Of a stretch of 64,000 bases of DNA, positions 37,244 through 47,090 are shown one piece after another (the first letter of the stretch is position 1; every line of letters begins with the position of its first letter). Under the pieces are notes generated by a model, which worked only from the letters and a program-made list of their open reading frames with translations, made no database searches and was not told the DNA's origin. Made by a program: the position numbers and the translations under genes. Source of the DNA: Kordia aestuariivivens (lineage in GTDB: Bacteria > Bacteroidota > Bacteroidia > Flavobacteriales > Flavobacteriaceae); assembly GCF_014397005.1 (NCBI RefSeq), contig NZ_JACGWS010000002.1:248001-312000 (forward strand), written 5' to 3'.

Positions 37244-38643
37244 AACAATACATCGTAACTATAACAGCAAAAGAACCTTTAGTACTAAGAACGCAATCTG
37301 GTTCAGAAACGCGCTCGGATGTAGTGGACTATATTTCTGGTGCTAAACTATTGGGATTATTAGCCAAAGAATGCTACAAAGACTTAAAAGCAGATGATCA
37401 AGATACCTTATATCAATTATTTCATTCAGGAAATGTCCGTTACGGAAATGCCTATCCTGTAAATGAAAACACACTTGGAATGCCTGTTCCTTTTTCACTA
37501 TACAAAGAAAAAAATGATACCGAAAAAGCCAAACTCACTTTTTCTCCTGTAACACATAAAAAGAAACAACAAAAAGCTGGATACATCACTATTTCAGATG
37601 GTAACGTATCACTTTTTACGCTTCCAATGGGCGAACGATTGAAATCGGCTAGAGATCCAGATTTGGAAAAAAGAAGATCAAAAGATGAAAGCATGTATCT
37701 CTATAGTTACCTAGAAAGAGGAATTGTATTCCAAAGTACCATTACAGTAAATGAACCGACTGGTTCTATAAGAGAAGCGATTCTAAAATTACAAGGACAA
37801 CACTATATCGGAACTTCCAAAGGAGAATTTGGACGGATAGAAATTAAAATTTCAGAGCCAACTGTAAACCCGATCCTAGTTTTAGAAAAAAATTTCCAAT
37901 TAAAAGTATATGCCGTAAGCGATTTGATATTCTTAAATGAAGTTGGTAACTACACAACTAAGCTTACAGCCAAAATGTTTGGAATTGAAAATGCGCAATT
38001 GGATGTAAAAGCTTCACACATACGATTCAAACAATTTAACACTTACAATTCCAAAAGAAGAACGCCCGATGCAGATCGTTTGGCAGTTGCCAAAGGAAGT
38101 ATTCTTGTCTTTAAAAGTAGTAATGAAGGTCAAGAAATAGAAATGACGGCGCATACCATAAAAGATGGAGTAGGCGTACACAAAACGGAAGGTTTTGGAC
38201 AGATATTAGTAAATCCTTCATTTCTTAACTCTGAAACGATCGTTGAAAGCGATTATAAAGTTGTCGATCTAAGTTCAACGGTTGTTACTGAATTTGGAAA
38301 ATTGCTAGCCAAAAAACACGAGAACGTTGTAAAAGATCATGATACGTATGACGAAACGCTGGATTTTATCAATAAGCATAAAACAGTATTCAAAAACACT
38401 TCACAAAGTCAATGGGGAACGATTCGACATTACATCTTACAAGCCATTGCTTCAGAAACACCAAAAGCAACATTGAAAGCGTTGTTAGACTCAAAATCAA
38501 CAACAGGATACTTACGACAGAAAGCCAATGCCAATTGGAATGTAAAACAAGTAGCGCTAATTGAAGAACTTCTTGAACAAGAAAATTGTATGGAACTCTT
38601 ACTAAAAATAACTGTTGAACTTCCTAAAACCTTACAAACATGA
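37240..38643 (+). CDS. csx10: Type III-D RAMP protein, Csx10/Cas5-like
   Basis: 467 aa. N-terminal RAMP strand and helix (YIVTITAKEPLVLRTQSGSE, DYISGAKLLGLLAKECYK) and a late glycine-rich motif (GVGVHKTEGFGQILVN) fit Csx10, the Cas5-group subunit that typifies subtype III-D. A helical C-terminal extension of ~120 residues follows. Cas5-type subunits hold the crRNA 5' handle. It overlaps both neighbours by 4 bp. The Csx10 name rests on pattern and context. Confidence 0.7.
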   Translation: MKQYIVTITAKEPLVLRTQSGSETRSDVVDYISGAKLLGLLAKECYKDLKADDQDTLYQLFHSGNVRYGNAYPVNENTLGMPVPFSLYKEKNDTEKAKLTFSPVTHKKKQQKAGYITISDGNVSLFTLPMGERLKSARDPDLEKRRSKDESMYLYSYLERGIVFQSTITVNEPTGSIREAILKLQGQHYIGTSKGEFGRIEIKISEPTVNPILVLEKNFQLKVYAVSDLIFLNEVGNYTTKLTAKMFGIENAQLDVKASHIRFKQFNTYNSKRRTPDADRLAVAKGSILVFKSSNEGQEIEMTAHTIKDGVGVHKTEGFGQILVNPSFLNSETIVESDYKVVDLSSTVVTEFGKLLAKKHENVVKDHDTYDETLDFINKHKTVFKNTSQSQWGTIRHYILQAIASETPKATLKALLDSKSTTGYLRQKANANWNVKQVALIEELLEQENCMELLLKITVELPKTLQT

Positions 38644-39950
38644 TCAAATACGTAGCACATATTACCCTCGAATTGCAAAGTCCGCTCTGTATTGCGAGTG
38701 GTTTGGAAAGCAGTTACAGCGATACACAAGTACGCAGAGATTTTAATAATTTACCTGTTATTCCAGGAACTTCTTTAAAAGGATTGATCAAATCGTTGGC
38801 TTCCAAAGAAGCTAAAGAATATTTAGGAAAAGATGCTGATAACGGAAATCTGGGTTCTTCCTTAGTTGTAAGTGATGCACTTTTGGTAAATAGTCAAGGA
38901 AAGATACATACGCAGATAGACAATTCGGTTTTTGAAGATCATCTATTAAAACAATATCAAATACTTCCGAATAGAGAACATGTTCGCATCAATCATTTGG
39001 GAGTTGCAGTAGATAAAGGAAAGTTTACCAATGCGATTGTACATTCAGGAAGTCGTTTTCAATTGCAACTAAAGTTAGAAGCTTCAAAAGCAATTGATAC
39101 GGTTTGGGAAGAAATGCTAAACCTATTGTATACGGCTGATTTCTTAATAGGAAGTCAGGTCACCAACGGATTAGGTCGCGTGAAACCCATAACAGTCATG
39201 CAGCATAAATTTAATTTAAAGCAACCAGAAGATTTAAAAGCTTTCATTGAGTTGACACCTTATGCGGCTATTCATGGAAAAGAATTTATTCCGACAGCAA
39301 CAAAAACTGCTTTTACACTACATGAAGAATTTATGTTTACCACGGATGCCATTCACACTGGCGCAGGTTATGGTGATGATGAGGTAAATATGGCGAATGT
39401 GATCGAAAAAGCAATCCTTTGGAAAAGCAATCATGAAGGTGTCAAAGTGGAAGATCAGTATATAATTCCTGGTGCATCCATAAAAGGAGTCTTACGACAT
39501 CGAACCTTCTATTATTTATGTCCTGCGTATAATTGGGCTACTGAATCAGCTAGTTTAAGTGATTATGCAAAACAGCAAACAATCGCACAAGCACAATTAG
39601 AAACCTTATTTGGAAGTGCTTCTGAAAACGAAGATGGACATATTGGAAGTGTAATCATAGAAGATGTGTGCATTCCGGAAACGGCTATTGCCGAAACGAT
39701 CTTTCAACATAATAGTATAGATCGCTTTACAGGCGGAACACTCGATAAAATGCTCTTTTCTGAAAAAGTATATGCCATCAACGAACTTGTCTGTCTAAAA
39801 ATTTGGCTGCATCCAAAAGAAAACATCGCACCAGAAACCTTGGAAGCATTCAAGAAAGCCATTGCAGATTTAAAATACGGTCAATTGGCATTAGGCGGAA
39901 ACACCACAAACGGAAACGGATTTTTAAAAGTAACAGCACATGGAAACTAA
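38640..39950 (+). CDS. Type III RAMP protein with two Cas7/Csm3-like domains
   Basis: 436 aa. Domain 1 has LCIASGLESSYSDTQVRRDF then LPVIPGTSLKGLIKSL, a classical Csm3 pattern with candidate catalytic Asp residues. Domain 2 starts near residue 225 with FTTDAIHTGAGYGDDEVN and has IIPGASIKGVLRHRTFYYL. GQLALGGNTTNGNGFLKV closes it. It is a tandem Csm3-like fusion, common in III-D-like loci, probably supplying two backbone positions and target-RNA cleavage. Confidence 0.85.
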   Translation: MIKYVAHITLELQSPLCIASGLESSYSDTQVRRDFNNLPVIPGTSLKGLIKSLASKEAKEYLGKDADNGNLGSSLVVSDALLVNSQGKIHTQIDNSVFEDHLLKQYQILPNREHVRINHLGVAVDKGKFTNAIVHSGSRFQLQLKLEASKAIDTVWEEMLNLLYTADFLIGSQVTNGLGRVKPITVMQHKFNLKQPEDLKAFIELTPYAAIHGKEFIPTATKTAFTLHEEFMFTTDAIHTGAGYGDDEVNMANVIEKAILWKSNHEGVKVEDQYIIPGASIKGVLRHRTFYYLCPAYNWATESASLSDYAKQQTIAQAQLETLFGSASENEDGHIGSVIIEDVCIPETAIAETIFQHNSIDRFTGGTLDKMLFSEKVYAINELVCLKIWLHPKENIAPETLEAFKKAIADLKYGQLALGGNTTNGNGFLKVTAHGN

Positions 39951-40383
39951 TAGTACACAACAGATAACAACAGAAGAATTATGGGACTTGCTTGATGATA
40001 CTGAATTGTCTTGGAGCGGTTACCTATGGCAAGACGATCAAAGTGCGCCTTTTATTTTCAATAAAAAAGCAGTTGTTTTTAGAGAATATTTTACCACAAA
40101 CATTCCATTTATTATAGAAGGTTTATTGGTAAATACTGAAGAAACGATCAGTCTGACCATCAAACATATTGACGGAATCTATTATTGTTACAAAAGTGAA
40201 AACTTCAATGCATTGGAAGCCACAGAAACAGTTCCTGCGGTCAAAGCATTAGAAGGTAAAGAAGGAAAAGGAATTAAAACGCTTCACTTCGTTCCAGTAT
40301 TTAAGCAGGTAGCAGATACATGCTCGCCTGATTTTTCAGAATATGTATATAGTCATCAAATCTTTAAAGGAATCAACTCATGA
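39940..40383 (+). CDS. Small Csx19-like protein of the type III-D operon
   Basis: 147 aa, overlapping the upstream gene by 11 bp and the downstream by 4 bp. The sequence (LSWSGYLWQDDQSAPFIFNK; FIIEGLLVNTEETISLTIKH; KTLHFVPVFKQVADTCSPDF) has the size and place of Csx19 (TIGR03984), found between RAMP genes in III-D loci. I cannot confirm the family from motifs alone. A small-subunit role in the effector is the natural reading. Confidence 0.55.
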   Translation: METNSTQQITTEELWDLLDDTELSWSGYLWQDDQSAPFIFNKKAVVFREYFTTNIPFIIEGLLVNTEETISLTIKHIDGIYYCYKSENFNALEATETVPAVKALEGKEGKGIKTLHFVPVFKQVADTCSPDFSEYVYSHQIFKGINS

Positions 40384-42560
40384 GCATCGTAACATCATCC
40401 TATAACTTTGTACCATTAAACGAAAACGTATGTTTTCCCGAATGGGCAGACGCCGTAAGTCAAGACGTTCCTTTACAAGGAGCAGTATCTGGAGTCATTG
40501 AACTAAACATCACGGCAAAAACACCAATTTTTGTCAGAGGTGAATGTACAGCTACACAAGAAAGCGGACATCAAGAATTTAGCTTTATGCGACACAACAA
40601 TCGCTATTGCATTCCTGGAAGCAGTATCAAAGGAACAATTGCCAATGTGTTGGAAATACTATCATTTGGAAAGCTTCAAAAAGTAAACGATCATCGGTTT
40701 AGTCAGCGTGATTGGGAAAATAGTGGAATCTATGATAAGCAAAGTTTTGCTAGAGAAAATAAAGGTGGTTGGTTGTATTATGATGAAGATGAAGATGATA
40801 AATGTTATAAAATTGACTACAGTACAAATAGTATTGGGCGTATTGAGCATAAGGTAATTGATACACACTTTAAGACAAAGTTTCAAGAGATTTTCGGAGA
40901 AGAATTTGATCCAAGTGTTACTGGAGAAAATAAATCTGCGCTGAAAAAGTATAAACTTTTACATGATAAAAAGCTTAAACTAGAGAATGCTTTTGTGAAA
41001 ATTCCAAAAAGAGAAAGATTTGAACAACAAAAATATAAGATTCATCCAAATGAAAAAGATGCGCAATCTGGAACACTTGTATTTTCAGGACAACCTGCAA
41101 AACGTGAATATAAAGATGGAGAATGGCAAGGTAAAAACAAAGAATTTATCTTTTGGGAACCGGATGCAATTGGTGTAAAGGTAGATGATCGTTTGATAGA
41201 AGACTTTCTGTTTGCCTATTACGATCACGATCCGAAACAAATGACGACCGATTGGAAACATTGGCGAGAAGTTTTAGCAAATGGAGGACGAGTTCCCATA
41301 TTTCTTCAGTTAGATGACAATAACAATATAATGCATTTCGGATTGTCCATGTTGTATAAATTGCCTTATAGAAACAGAATAAAAGACTTAATTCCAAAAG
41401 GACATTTACTAGAAGGGAATGATTTTGTAGAAACACTATTTGGTTATTCAATAGACAAAGAAAGTAACAAAGGAAGAGTCAGTTTCAAACATGCTTTTGC
41501 AGTTGAAAATGCACAAGAATTGACCCCAAAAACATTGGTTTTGGGTGGTCCGAAAGCGAGTTTCTATCCTTTCTATCTTAAACAAAAATTTCAACATTCG
41601 AAAACCACTCAAATTAACGGAACGTATCAAACATACGACAATGGTGCAACGTTGGCTGGACGAAAACGCTATCCGATTAAACATGTTGGAGATGAAGAAA
41701 CAATTAAAACAGCATTCTCAACCACATTTACACCATTAAAAGCAGGAACTGTATTTACGACCGAAATCGTATATCATAATTTATTGCCTGTAGAATTAGG
41801 CGCATTAGTGTGTGCGCTCACTTTTAACGAAGTTGAAGCATGTCATCACGGGATTGGAATGGCAAAACCCTACGGATATGGCGCAGTCGCAGTCGCTCTT
41901 GAAATGGACGAAAACGTACGTCGAAATTCCATCCTTGCATTCAGAGCGTATATGGAATCGTGGTGGATACACAATACACTTTCGGGCACTTGGTCTAAAA
42001 GTGAGCAATTAAAAGAATTGATTGCCATGGCACGATTCTCAAAGCATAGAAAAAAGCTTGCCTATTTGGAATTAGAAGAATTTCCTAAAGTTAAAAAAGC
42101 CAAAGAAGCATTGCCACGATTCACACACTTTTTAGGAACGGAACCGTTGGTATATCCGACTGCATATATGGAAAACATCAATCAATTTGTGGAATCCGAA
42201 AAAAAGCGTTTGGCAAAAGCGAAAAGAATTGTCGATGAAAATAATGCCACTATAGAAGCAAAAAAGAAACAAGATGAAATAGATGGTATTCTAGCAAAAG
42301 GATTAACCAGCTGGATTTCAGAAGTTACTAGTTATGGAGTGTTGAAAGAAAAAATGAACGCTTGGTTGGCAATGCGAAATGATCAAATTATTACTGACGA
42401 AACAGCATTGGAAAGCTTGAAAAGTATCATCATTCAAATACGAAATAAAAAAGCACCAAGACATCGCAAGACTTTCTTTAATGAAAACAAAAGAAATGAT
42501 CTCATCAAATGGATCGGAAGTGAAGCAGCCGAAAAATTAATAGCATACTTTAACCAATAA
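40380..42560 (+). CDS. Large type III RAMP protein (TIGR03986-like)
   Basis: 726 aa. RAMP motif near residue 80 (FMRHNNRYCIPGSSIKGTIA) preceded by TAKTPIFVRGECTATQESGH. A second RAMP-like part follows (YGYGAVAVALEMDENVRRN near 500 with HHGIGMAKPYGYG), then a helical, lysine-rich C-terminal region. The size and arrangement match the long RAMP proteins of III-D loci (TIGR03986). It is probably another backbone or capping subunit of the effector. A 9-bp gap separates it from the putative cas6. Confidence 0.8.
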   Translation: MSIVTSSYNFVPLNENVCFPEWADAVSQDVPLQGAVSGVIELNITAKTPIFVRGECTATQESGHQEFSFMRHNNRYCIPGSSIKGTIANVLEILSFGKLQKVNDHRFSQRDWENSGIYDKQSFARENKGGWLYYDEDEDDKCYKIDYSTNSIGRIEHKVIDTHFKTKFQEIFGEEFDPSVTGENKSALKKYKLLHDKKLKLENAFVKIPKRERFEQQKYKIHPNEKDAQSGTLVFSGQPAKREYKDGEWQGKNKEFIFWEPDAIGVKVDDRLIEDFLFAYYDHDPKQMTTDWKHWREVLANGGRVPIFLQLDDNNNIMHFGLSMLYKLPYRNRIKDLIPKGHLLEGNDFVETLFGYSIDKESNKGRVSFKHAFAVENAQELTPKTLVLGGPKASFYPFYLKQKFQHSKTTQINGTYQTYDNGATLAGRKRYPIKHVGDEETIKTAFSTTFTPLKAGTVFTTEIVYHNLLPVELGALVCALTFNEVEACHHGIGMAKPYGYGAVAVALEMDENVRRNSILAFRAYMESWWIHNTLSGTWSKSEQLKELIAMARFSKHRKKLAYLELEEFPKVKKAKEALPRFTHFLGTEPLVYPTAYMENINQFVESEKKRLAKAKRIVDENNATIEAKKKQDEIDGILAKGLTSWISEVTSYGVLKEKMNAWLAMRNDQIITDETALESLKSIIIQIRNKKAPRHRKTFFNENKRNDLIKWIGSEAAEKLIAYFNQ

Positions 42561-42569
42561 ACGCAAATT

Positions 42570-43253
42570 ATGTCACCACAAGTCATTACACAAATTACAT
42601 TCTATGATCGTCCCATTCCCATCACGGAACATTCCGCGTATTCCTTAGGAACAGGAAAGTGGCAAGGCGACGTATTGGATGCGGTAAAACAAACCGATCA
42701 TCCCGAATTATATCATTTATTTCATAATAAAGATTCGGAATATCCTGTCATACAATTTAGAAACGATGGCGGTTATGCGGCATTAGCGGGCATTGGAAAA
42801 GAAGCTTCGTGGGCAGTGGCGTATTTTGCAGAAGCTTACGCTAAAAAGTATCCTGAAAGCACAAATAACACCTTTCAGCAAACCGCGTATTACACGCCTA
42901 TGCTATTAAAAACGCCGAAAACCTATCACATAGAACGCTACTTATTTCCGCATAGCAAACGGAAAACCTATCAAAACATACACGATTTGTGGAAAGACAT
43001 TGACGACATTACAACGCGTTTAAAAAATAATATCTATGAATTGGTACACAAGCAACTAGGTTTTTCGCTGCCAGACTTTGCCTTGGAAATACAAAACATA
43101 AGCGCACCGACCAACTTTCGCACCTACAAACCACACGGTACTTTCTTTGAGCGCGGCGTACAACTCACATTCGCTATAAATATGTTATTACCACCACTAA
43201 CGGCTATTGCTACCAGTAAAAGCAAAGGCTACGGCTGTTTAATAACCGCATAA
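42570..43253 (+). CDS. cas6: Putative Cas6-type crRNA-processing endoribonuclease
   Basis: 227 aa, last gene of the Cas operon. EYPVIQFRNDGGYAALAGIG and the C-terminal glycine-containing end (LPPLTAIATSKSKGYGCLI) recall Cas6-family proteins, which cut pre-crRNA within the repeat and leave the 8-nt 5' handle (here GUGAAAAC). Candidate catalytic histidines are His17 or the later HIERYLFPHSK region. Identification is moderate: no other cas6 candidate is present and the position fits. Confidence 0.6.
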   Translation: MSPQVITQITFYDRPIPITEHSAYSLGTGKWQGDVLDAVKQTDHPELYHLFHNKDSEYPVIQFRNDGGYAALAGIGKEASWAVAYFAEAYAKKYPESTNNTFQQTAYYTPMLLKTPKTYHIERYLFPHSKRKTYQNIHDLWKDIDDITTRLKNNIYELVHKQLGFSLPDFALEIQNISAPTNFRTYKPHGTFFERGVQLTFAINMLLPPLTAIATSKSKGYGCLITA

Positions 43254-43285
43254 AACCTAAAATAAAACGTTCTTTGACATCCTAG

Positions 43286-43310
43286 TTCCCGCGAAGGCGG
43301 GAATCTTTTT
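43286..43310 (+). terminator. Intrinsic terminator of the Cas operon
   Basis: TTCCCGC / GCGGGAA stem then TTTTT, 33 bp after the cas6 stop. It is also a member of the short TTCCC palindrome family. Confidence 0.75.
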
Positions 43311-43363
43311 AAATCAAAGCTAAAATTGAAATCGAATCTGAAAGCTGTTTTTGGCATTTAACG

Positions 43364-43684
43364 TTGGGGACGAGCGTTAAAAAAAGGTATGGTATACCTT
43401 TTTAGCGAAGTAGCCAGCTGGCGCGTTGGAGTTTAAAGTAGAAAAGTTTCTTTGTAGTATTGGCATTTGACGCCGTGAAAACTTTACCGTATCTTCTAGT
43501 CTTTGCTTTGAAGAAAGTTTAGAGAGTACTTGGCATTTAACGCCGTGAAAACGCTTGAATAACTTCTTCTTGTTCTTTAGCTTCTTGTTTATGAAGTACT
43601 TGGCATTTGACGCCGTTGAAAACTTATAAAGGGAACCTTGCCAAAGATGTATGTAGTGTTTATAAAGTACTTGGCATTTAACGT
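43364..43684 (+). CRISPR. CRISPR block A (no leader), between Cas operon and leader 3
   Basis: Starts with a hairpin element (43364-43430) that ends in a resumed repeat (to 43482). Then come repeats at 43517 (GTTTAGAGAG variant) and 43587 (37 nt, one extra T), then a repeat from 43658 broken after nucleotide 26 by the next element. No leader precedes it, so it is probably a fragment cut off from an older array. Confidence 0.85.
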
Positions 43685-43850
43685 TGGGGGCGAGCGTAAA
43701 GAATAGGTCTTGTAGACCTATTTAGCTAAGTAGCCAGCTGGCGCGTGGGGTTTTTAAATTGAAGTTGAAACTGAACTCGAAATTGAAAAATTATAGAGAA
43801 AATATGAAGTATAATTATACTCAAAATGTACTTTTAAAAAACTATGGAAA

Positions 43851-43934
43851 TTTAACCCTTTGCATAATATGGGCAAAATGGAAATGTTAAAACGTTTGGG
43901 AAGTATTGTTATTGCTGAGATTGAAAATTTACGG
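43851..43934 (+). promoter_or_regulatory. CRISPR leader 3 (alpha type)
   Basis: AATTTAACCCTTTGCATAAT through TTGAAAATTTACGG, directly before the repeat at 43935. Confidence 0.7.
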
Positions 43935-44806
43935 GTTTTGAAAGTACTTGGCACTTGACGCCGTGAAAACTAACCATTGTCTCCAGGTGCAATTTCTTTC
44001 CAAGTGTTTGGAAAGTACTTGGCATTTTACGTTGGGGACGAGCGTAAAAAATAGGTCTTGTAGACCTATTTAGTGAAGTAGCCAGCTGGCGCGCTGGAGT
44101 TTGGAAGAAGAAGTTTCTTTGAGATTATTGGCATTTAACGCCGTGAAAACAAGTAGGATGAGTCATAACGTATTGTTGCTTCGAGTTTATAAAGTACTTG
44201 GCATTTAACGTTGGGGGCGAGCGTAAAGAATAGGTCTTGCAGACCTATTTAGCGAAGTAGCCAGCTGGCGCGCTGGAGTTTGGAGTAGTAAAGTTTCTTG
44301 TAAACTATTGGCATTTAACGCCGTGAAAACATTTGAGTCTCTAACAAAAATCTTCATTTTTGCTGTTTATGAAGTACTTGGCACTTAACGTTGGGGACGA
44401 GCGTAAAGAATAGGTCTTGTAGACCTATTTAGCGAAGTAGCCAGTTGGCGCGTGGGCATTTTAAGCTGAAATTGAAATTGAAGTTGAAACTGAAAGTACT
44501 TGGCATTTAACGCCGTGAAAACACTAGTAACATCAGCACTAAGAAGATGATTATGTGGTTTATGAAGTACTTGGCATTTAACGCCGTGAAAACTATCGTT
44601 TTGTCAGTAAAGCATCTTCACCCTTAAGTTTATAAAGTACTTGGCATTTAACGCCGTGAAAACATTACTGCTGTGCTCAGATCAAAGTGGTCTAAGCGTT
44701 TATAAAGTACTTGGCATTTAACGCCGTGAAAACCTTGTTCCCGCGCAGGCGGGAATCTTTAGAAATCGAAGCTGAAAATGAAATTGAAAATACTTGGCAT
44801 TTAACG
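43935..44806 (+). CRISPR. CRISPR block B with four interrupted repeats
   Basis: First repeat 43935-43970 is of the alpha (GTTTTGAAAG, CACTTGACG) type; later ones at 44558, 44628 and 44698 are of the beta (GTTTATGAAG, TTTAACG) type. Elements start at 44032, 44211 and 44391. After the last, a shortened repeat without leader ends at 44522. The block ends in a TTCCCGC hairpin segment and a repeat fragment broken by the element at 44807. Confidence 0.88.
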
Positions 44807-44929
44807 TTGGGGACGAGCGTAAAAAAAGGTATGGTATACCTTGTTTAGCGAAGTAGCCAGCTGGCGCGTGGGCATTTTGAAATTGAAATTGAAGCTGAAA
44901 GTGAACTTGAAATAAAAAACGTTCTATGA

Positions 44930-45017
44930 TAATTTGAACCTTTGCATAATATGGGCAAAATGGAAATATTAAAACACTTGGGAAGCACTGTTATTGTTGA
45001 GATTAAGAAAAGTACGG
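44930..45017 (+). promoter_or_regulatory. CRISPR leader 4 (beta type)
   Basis: AATTTGAACCTTTGCATAAT through TTGAGATTAAGAAAAGTACG. Nearly identical to leaders at 47005 and 48549. Confidence 0.7.
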
Positions 45018-46887
45018 GTTTATAAAGCACTTGGCATTTAACGCCGTGAAAACATGAGTTCGTAATCCGTTTGAATCAGCTTAGGCGTGTTTATAAAGTA
45101 CTTGGCATTCAACGCCGTGAAAACTTCCATTCTCCATTAGATAATCTGAATTCCCCCACGTTTAGAAAGTACTTGGCATTTAACGCCGTGAAAACAGTGA
45201 AGAATATTTGTTTCTTTTCGTATTTATTCAGTTTAGAAAGTACTTGGCATTTAACGCCGTGAAAACTCTTTTTGACGCGTTTTTCTGTGTATTTAACTTT
45301 CTGTTTAGAAAGTACTTGGCATTTGACGCCGTGAAAACCAATTAACATGTTTTTGTGGTTATAAATCATTGTTTAGAAAGTACTTGGCATTTAACGTTGG
45401 GTACGAGCGTAAAGAAAAGGTCTTGTAGACCTTTTTAGCGAAGTAGCCAGCCGGTGCGCTGGAGTTTGGAGGAGAGAAGTTTCTTTGAAAATATTGGCAT
45501 TTAACGCCGTGAAAACAAATTCCAAGTAAATATAAAATTGCTCCTAAATAAGTTTTAGAAGTACTTGGCATTTGACGCCGTGAAAACAATAAATTTCTTA
45601 ACTTAAAGATCTTGTTTATCAGTTTTAAAAGTACTTGGCATTTAACGTTGGGGACGAGCGTTAAAAATAGGTCTTGTAGACCTATTTAGCGAAGTAGCCA
45701 GCTGGCGCGCTGGAGTTTGGAGTACAAAAGTTTCTTTTATACTATTGGCATTTAACGCCGTTAAAACCTATCCACTATTTGGAGTATTGCGTTTATTTTA
45801 AGGTTTATAAAGTACTTGGCATTTAACGCCGTTAAAACATTTGCACTGGATCATCTGATAGTTCTTGAGGTATTGTTTTGAAAGTACTAGGCATTTGACG
45901 CCGTGAAAACACCTCGCGAATGACCAATAGTATTTGTTTTGTTTATGAAGTACTTGAAATTTAATGCAGTGAAAACCTCTGGTGCGTTATTCCCTGATTT
46001 TCATGACATGTTTTGAAAGTACTTGGCACATCACGCCGTTGAAACAATATATTACAGATATAAAACAATATTTTGAGATGTTTTAAAAGTACTTGGCATT
46101 TAACGCCGTGAAAACCGTACTTCATATTCAGATTTACCTACTATTGTCGTTTTGAAAGTACTAGGCACATGACGCCGTGAAAACCAAGGCACGGCAATTG
46201 TACTTTCTTTTGTAGAAGGTTTTGAAAGTACTAGGCACATGACGCCGTTAAAACTTGTATGTGCTTTCATTGGTTATTCCTTTTAAAAGTTTAGAAAGTA
46301 CTTGGCATTTAACGTTGGGAACGAGCGTAAAAAATAGGTCTTGTAGACCTATTTAGCGAAGTAGCCAGCTGGCGCGCTGGAGTTTGGAGTAAAGAAGTTT
46401 CTTGTGAACTATTGGCATTTAACGCCGTGAAAACCCATTACATGATTCCGTATAGGCTGGACCAGTTTGTTTATGAAGTACTTGGCATTCGATGCCGTGA
46501 AAACTTTCTAAAGACTAGATTATGCCATTGTGTATAGTAAGTTTATAAAGTACTTGGCATTTAATGTTGGGGACGAGCGTAAAGAAAAGGTCTGGTAGAC
46601 CTATTTAGTGAAGTAGCCAGCTGGCGTATTGGAATTTGGAATACAAAAGTTTCTTGTGAACTATTGGCATTTAACGCCGTGAAAACATAATGCCACCTTG
46701 AACATAATTTTCCAATCCTGTTTGTAAAGTACTTGGCATTTAACGCCGTGAAAACTTTTGAACAAACCCATCTAATGACGTTATTTTGTTGTTTTAGAAG
46801 TACTTGGCATTTAACGCCGTGAAAACTTTCAAAGCATAAACCTAGATATTTCTTTCTATTAGTTTATAAAGTACTTGGCATTTAACG
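45018..46887 (+). CRISPR. CRISPR block C (about 16 repeats plus interrupted copies)
   Basis: Repeats at 45018, 45089, 45160, 45231, 45303, 45552, 45803, 45875, 45941 (degenerate), 46010, 46080, 46149, 46219, 46469, 46720 and 46791. Elements start at 45397, 45648, 46315, 46567 and 46888. Repeats 46010-46254 carry drift in the centre (GGCACATCACG, GGCACATGACG), whereas leader-proximal ones are uniform, consistent with older distal units. Spacers are mostly 33-36 nt. Confidence 0.93.
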
Positions 46888-47004
46888 TTGGGGACGAGCG
46901 TTAAAAATAGGTCTAGTAGACCTATTTAGCGAAGTAGCCAGCTGGTGCGTGGGCATTTTAAGCTGAAAGTGAAATTGAAATAAAAAGAAAAAACGATCTT
47001 TGAA

Positions 47005-47090
47005 ATTTGAACCTTTGCATAATATGGGCAAAATGGAAATATTAAAACACTTGGGAAGCACTGTTATTGTTGAGATTAAGAAAAATACGG
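47005..47090 (+). promoter_or_regulatory. CRISPR leader 5 (beta type)
   Basis: Near-identical to leader 4; directly before the repeat at 47091. Confidence 0.7.

Noticed and set aside
40380-42560. Cas7-11 (gRAMP) type III-E protein
   Set aside because: At 726 aa with about two RAMP motifs it is far too small for the four-Cas7 fusion, and Cas10 is present.
35301-43253. Type III-B (Cmr) assignment
   Set aside because: A Csx10-like Cas5 subunit, a tandem Csm3-like protein, a Csx19-sized gene and a long TIGR03986-like RAMP fit III-D better; no Cmr1/Cmr3/Cmr6 pattern was evident.
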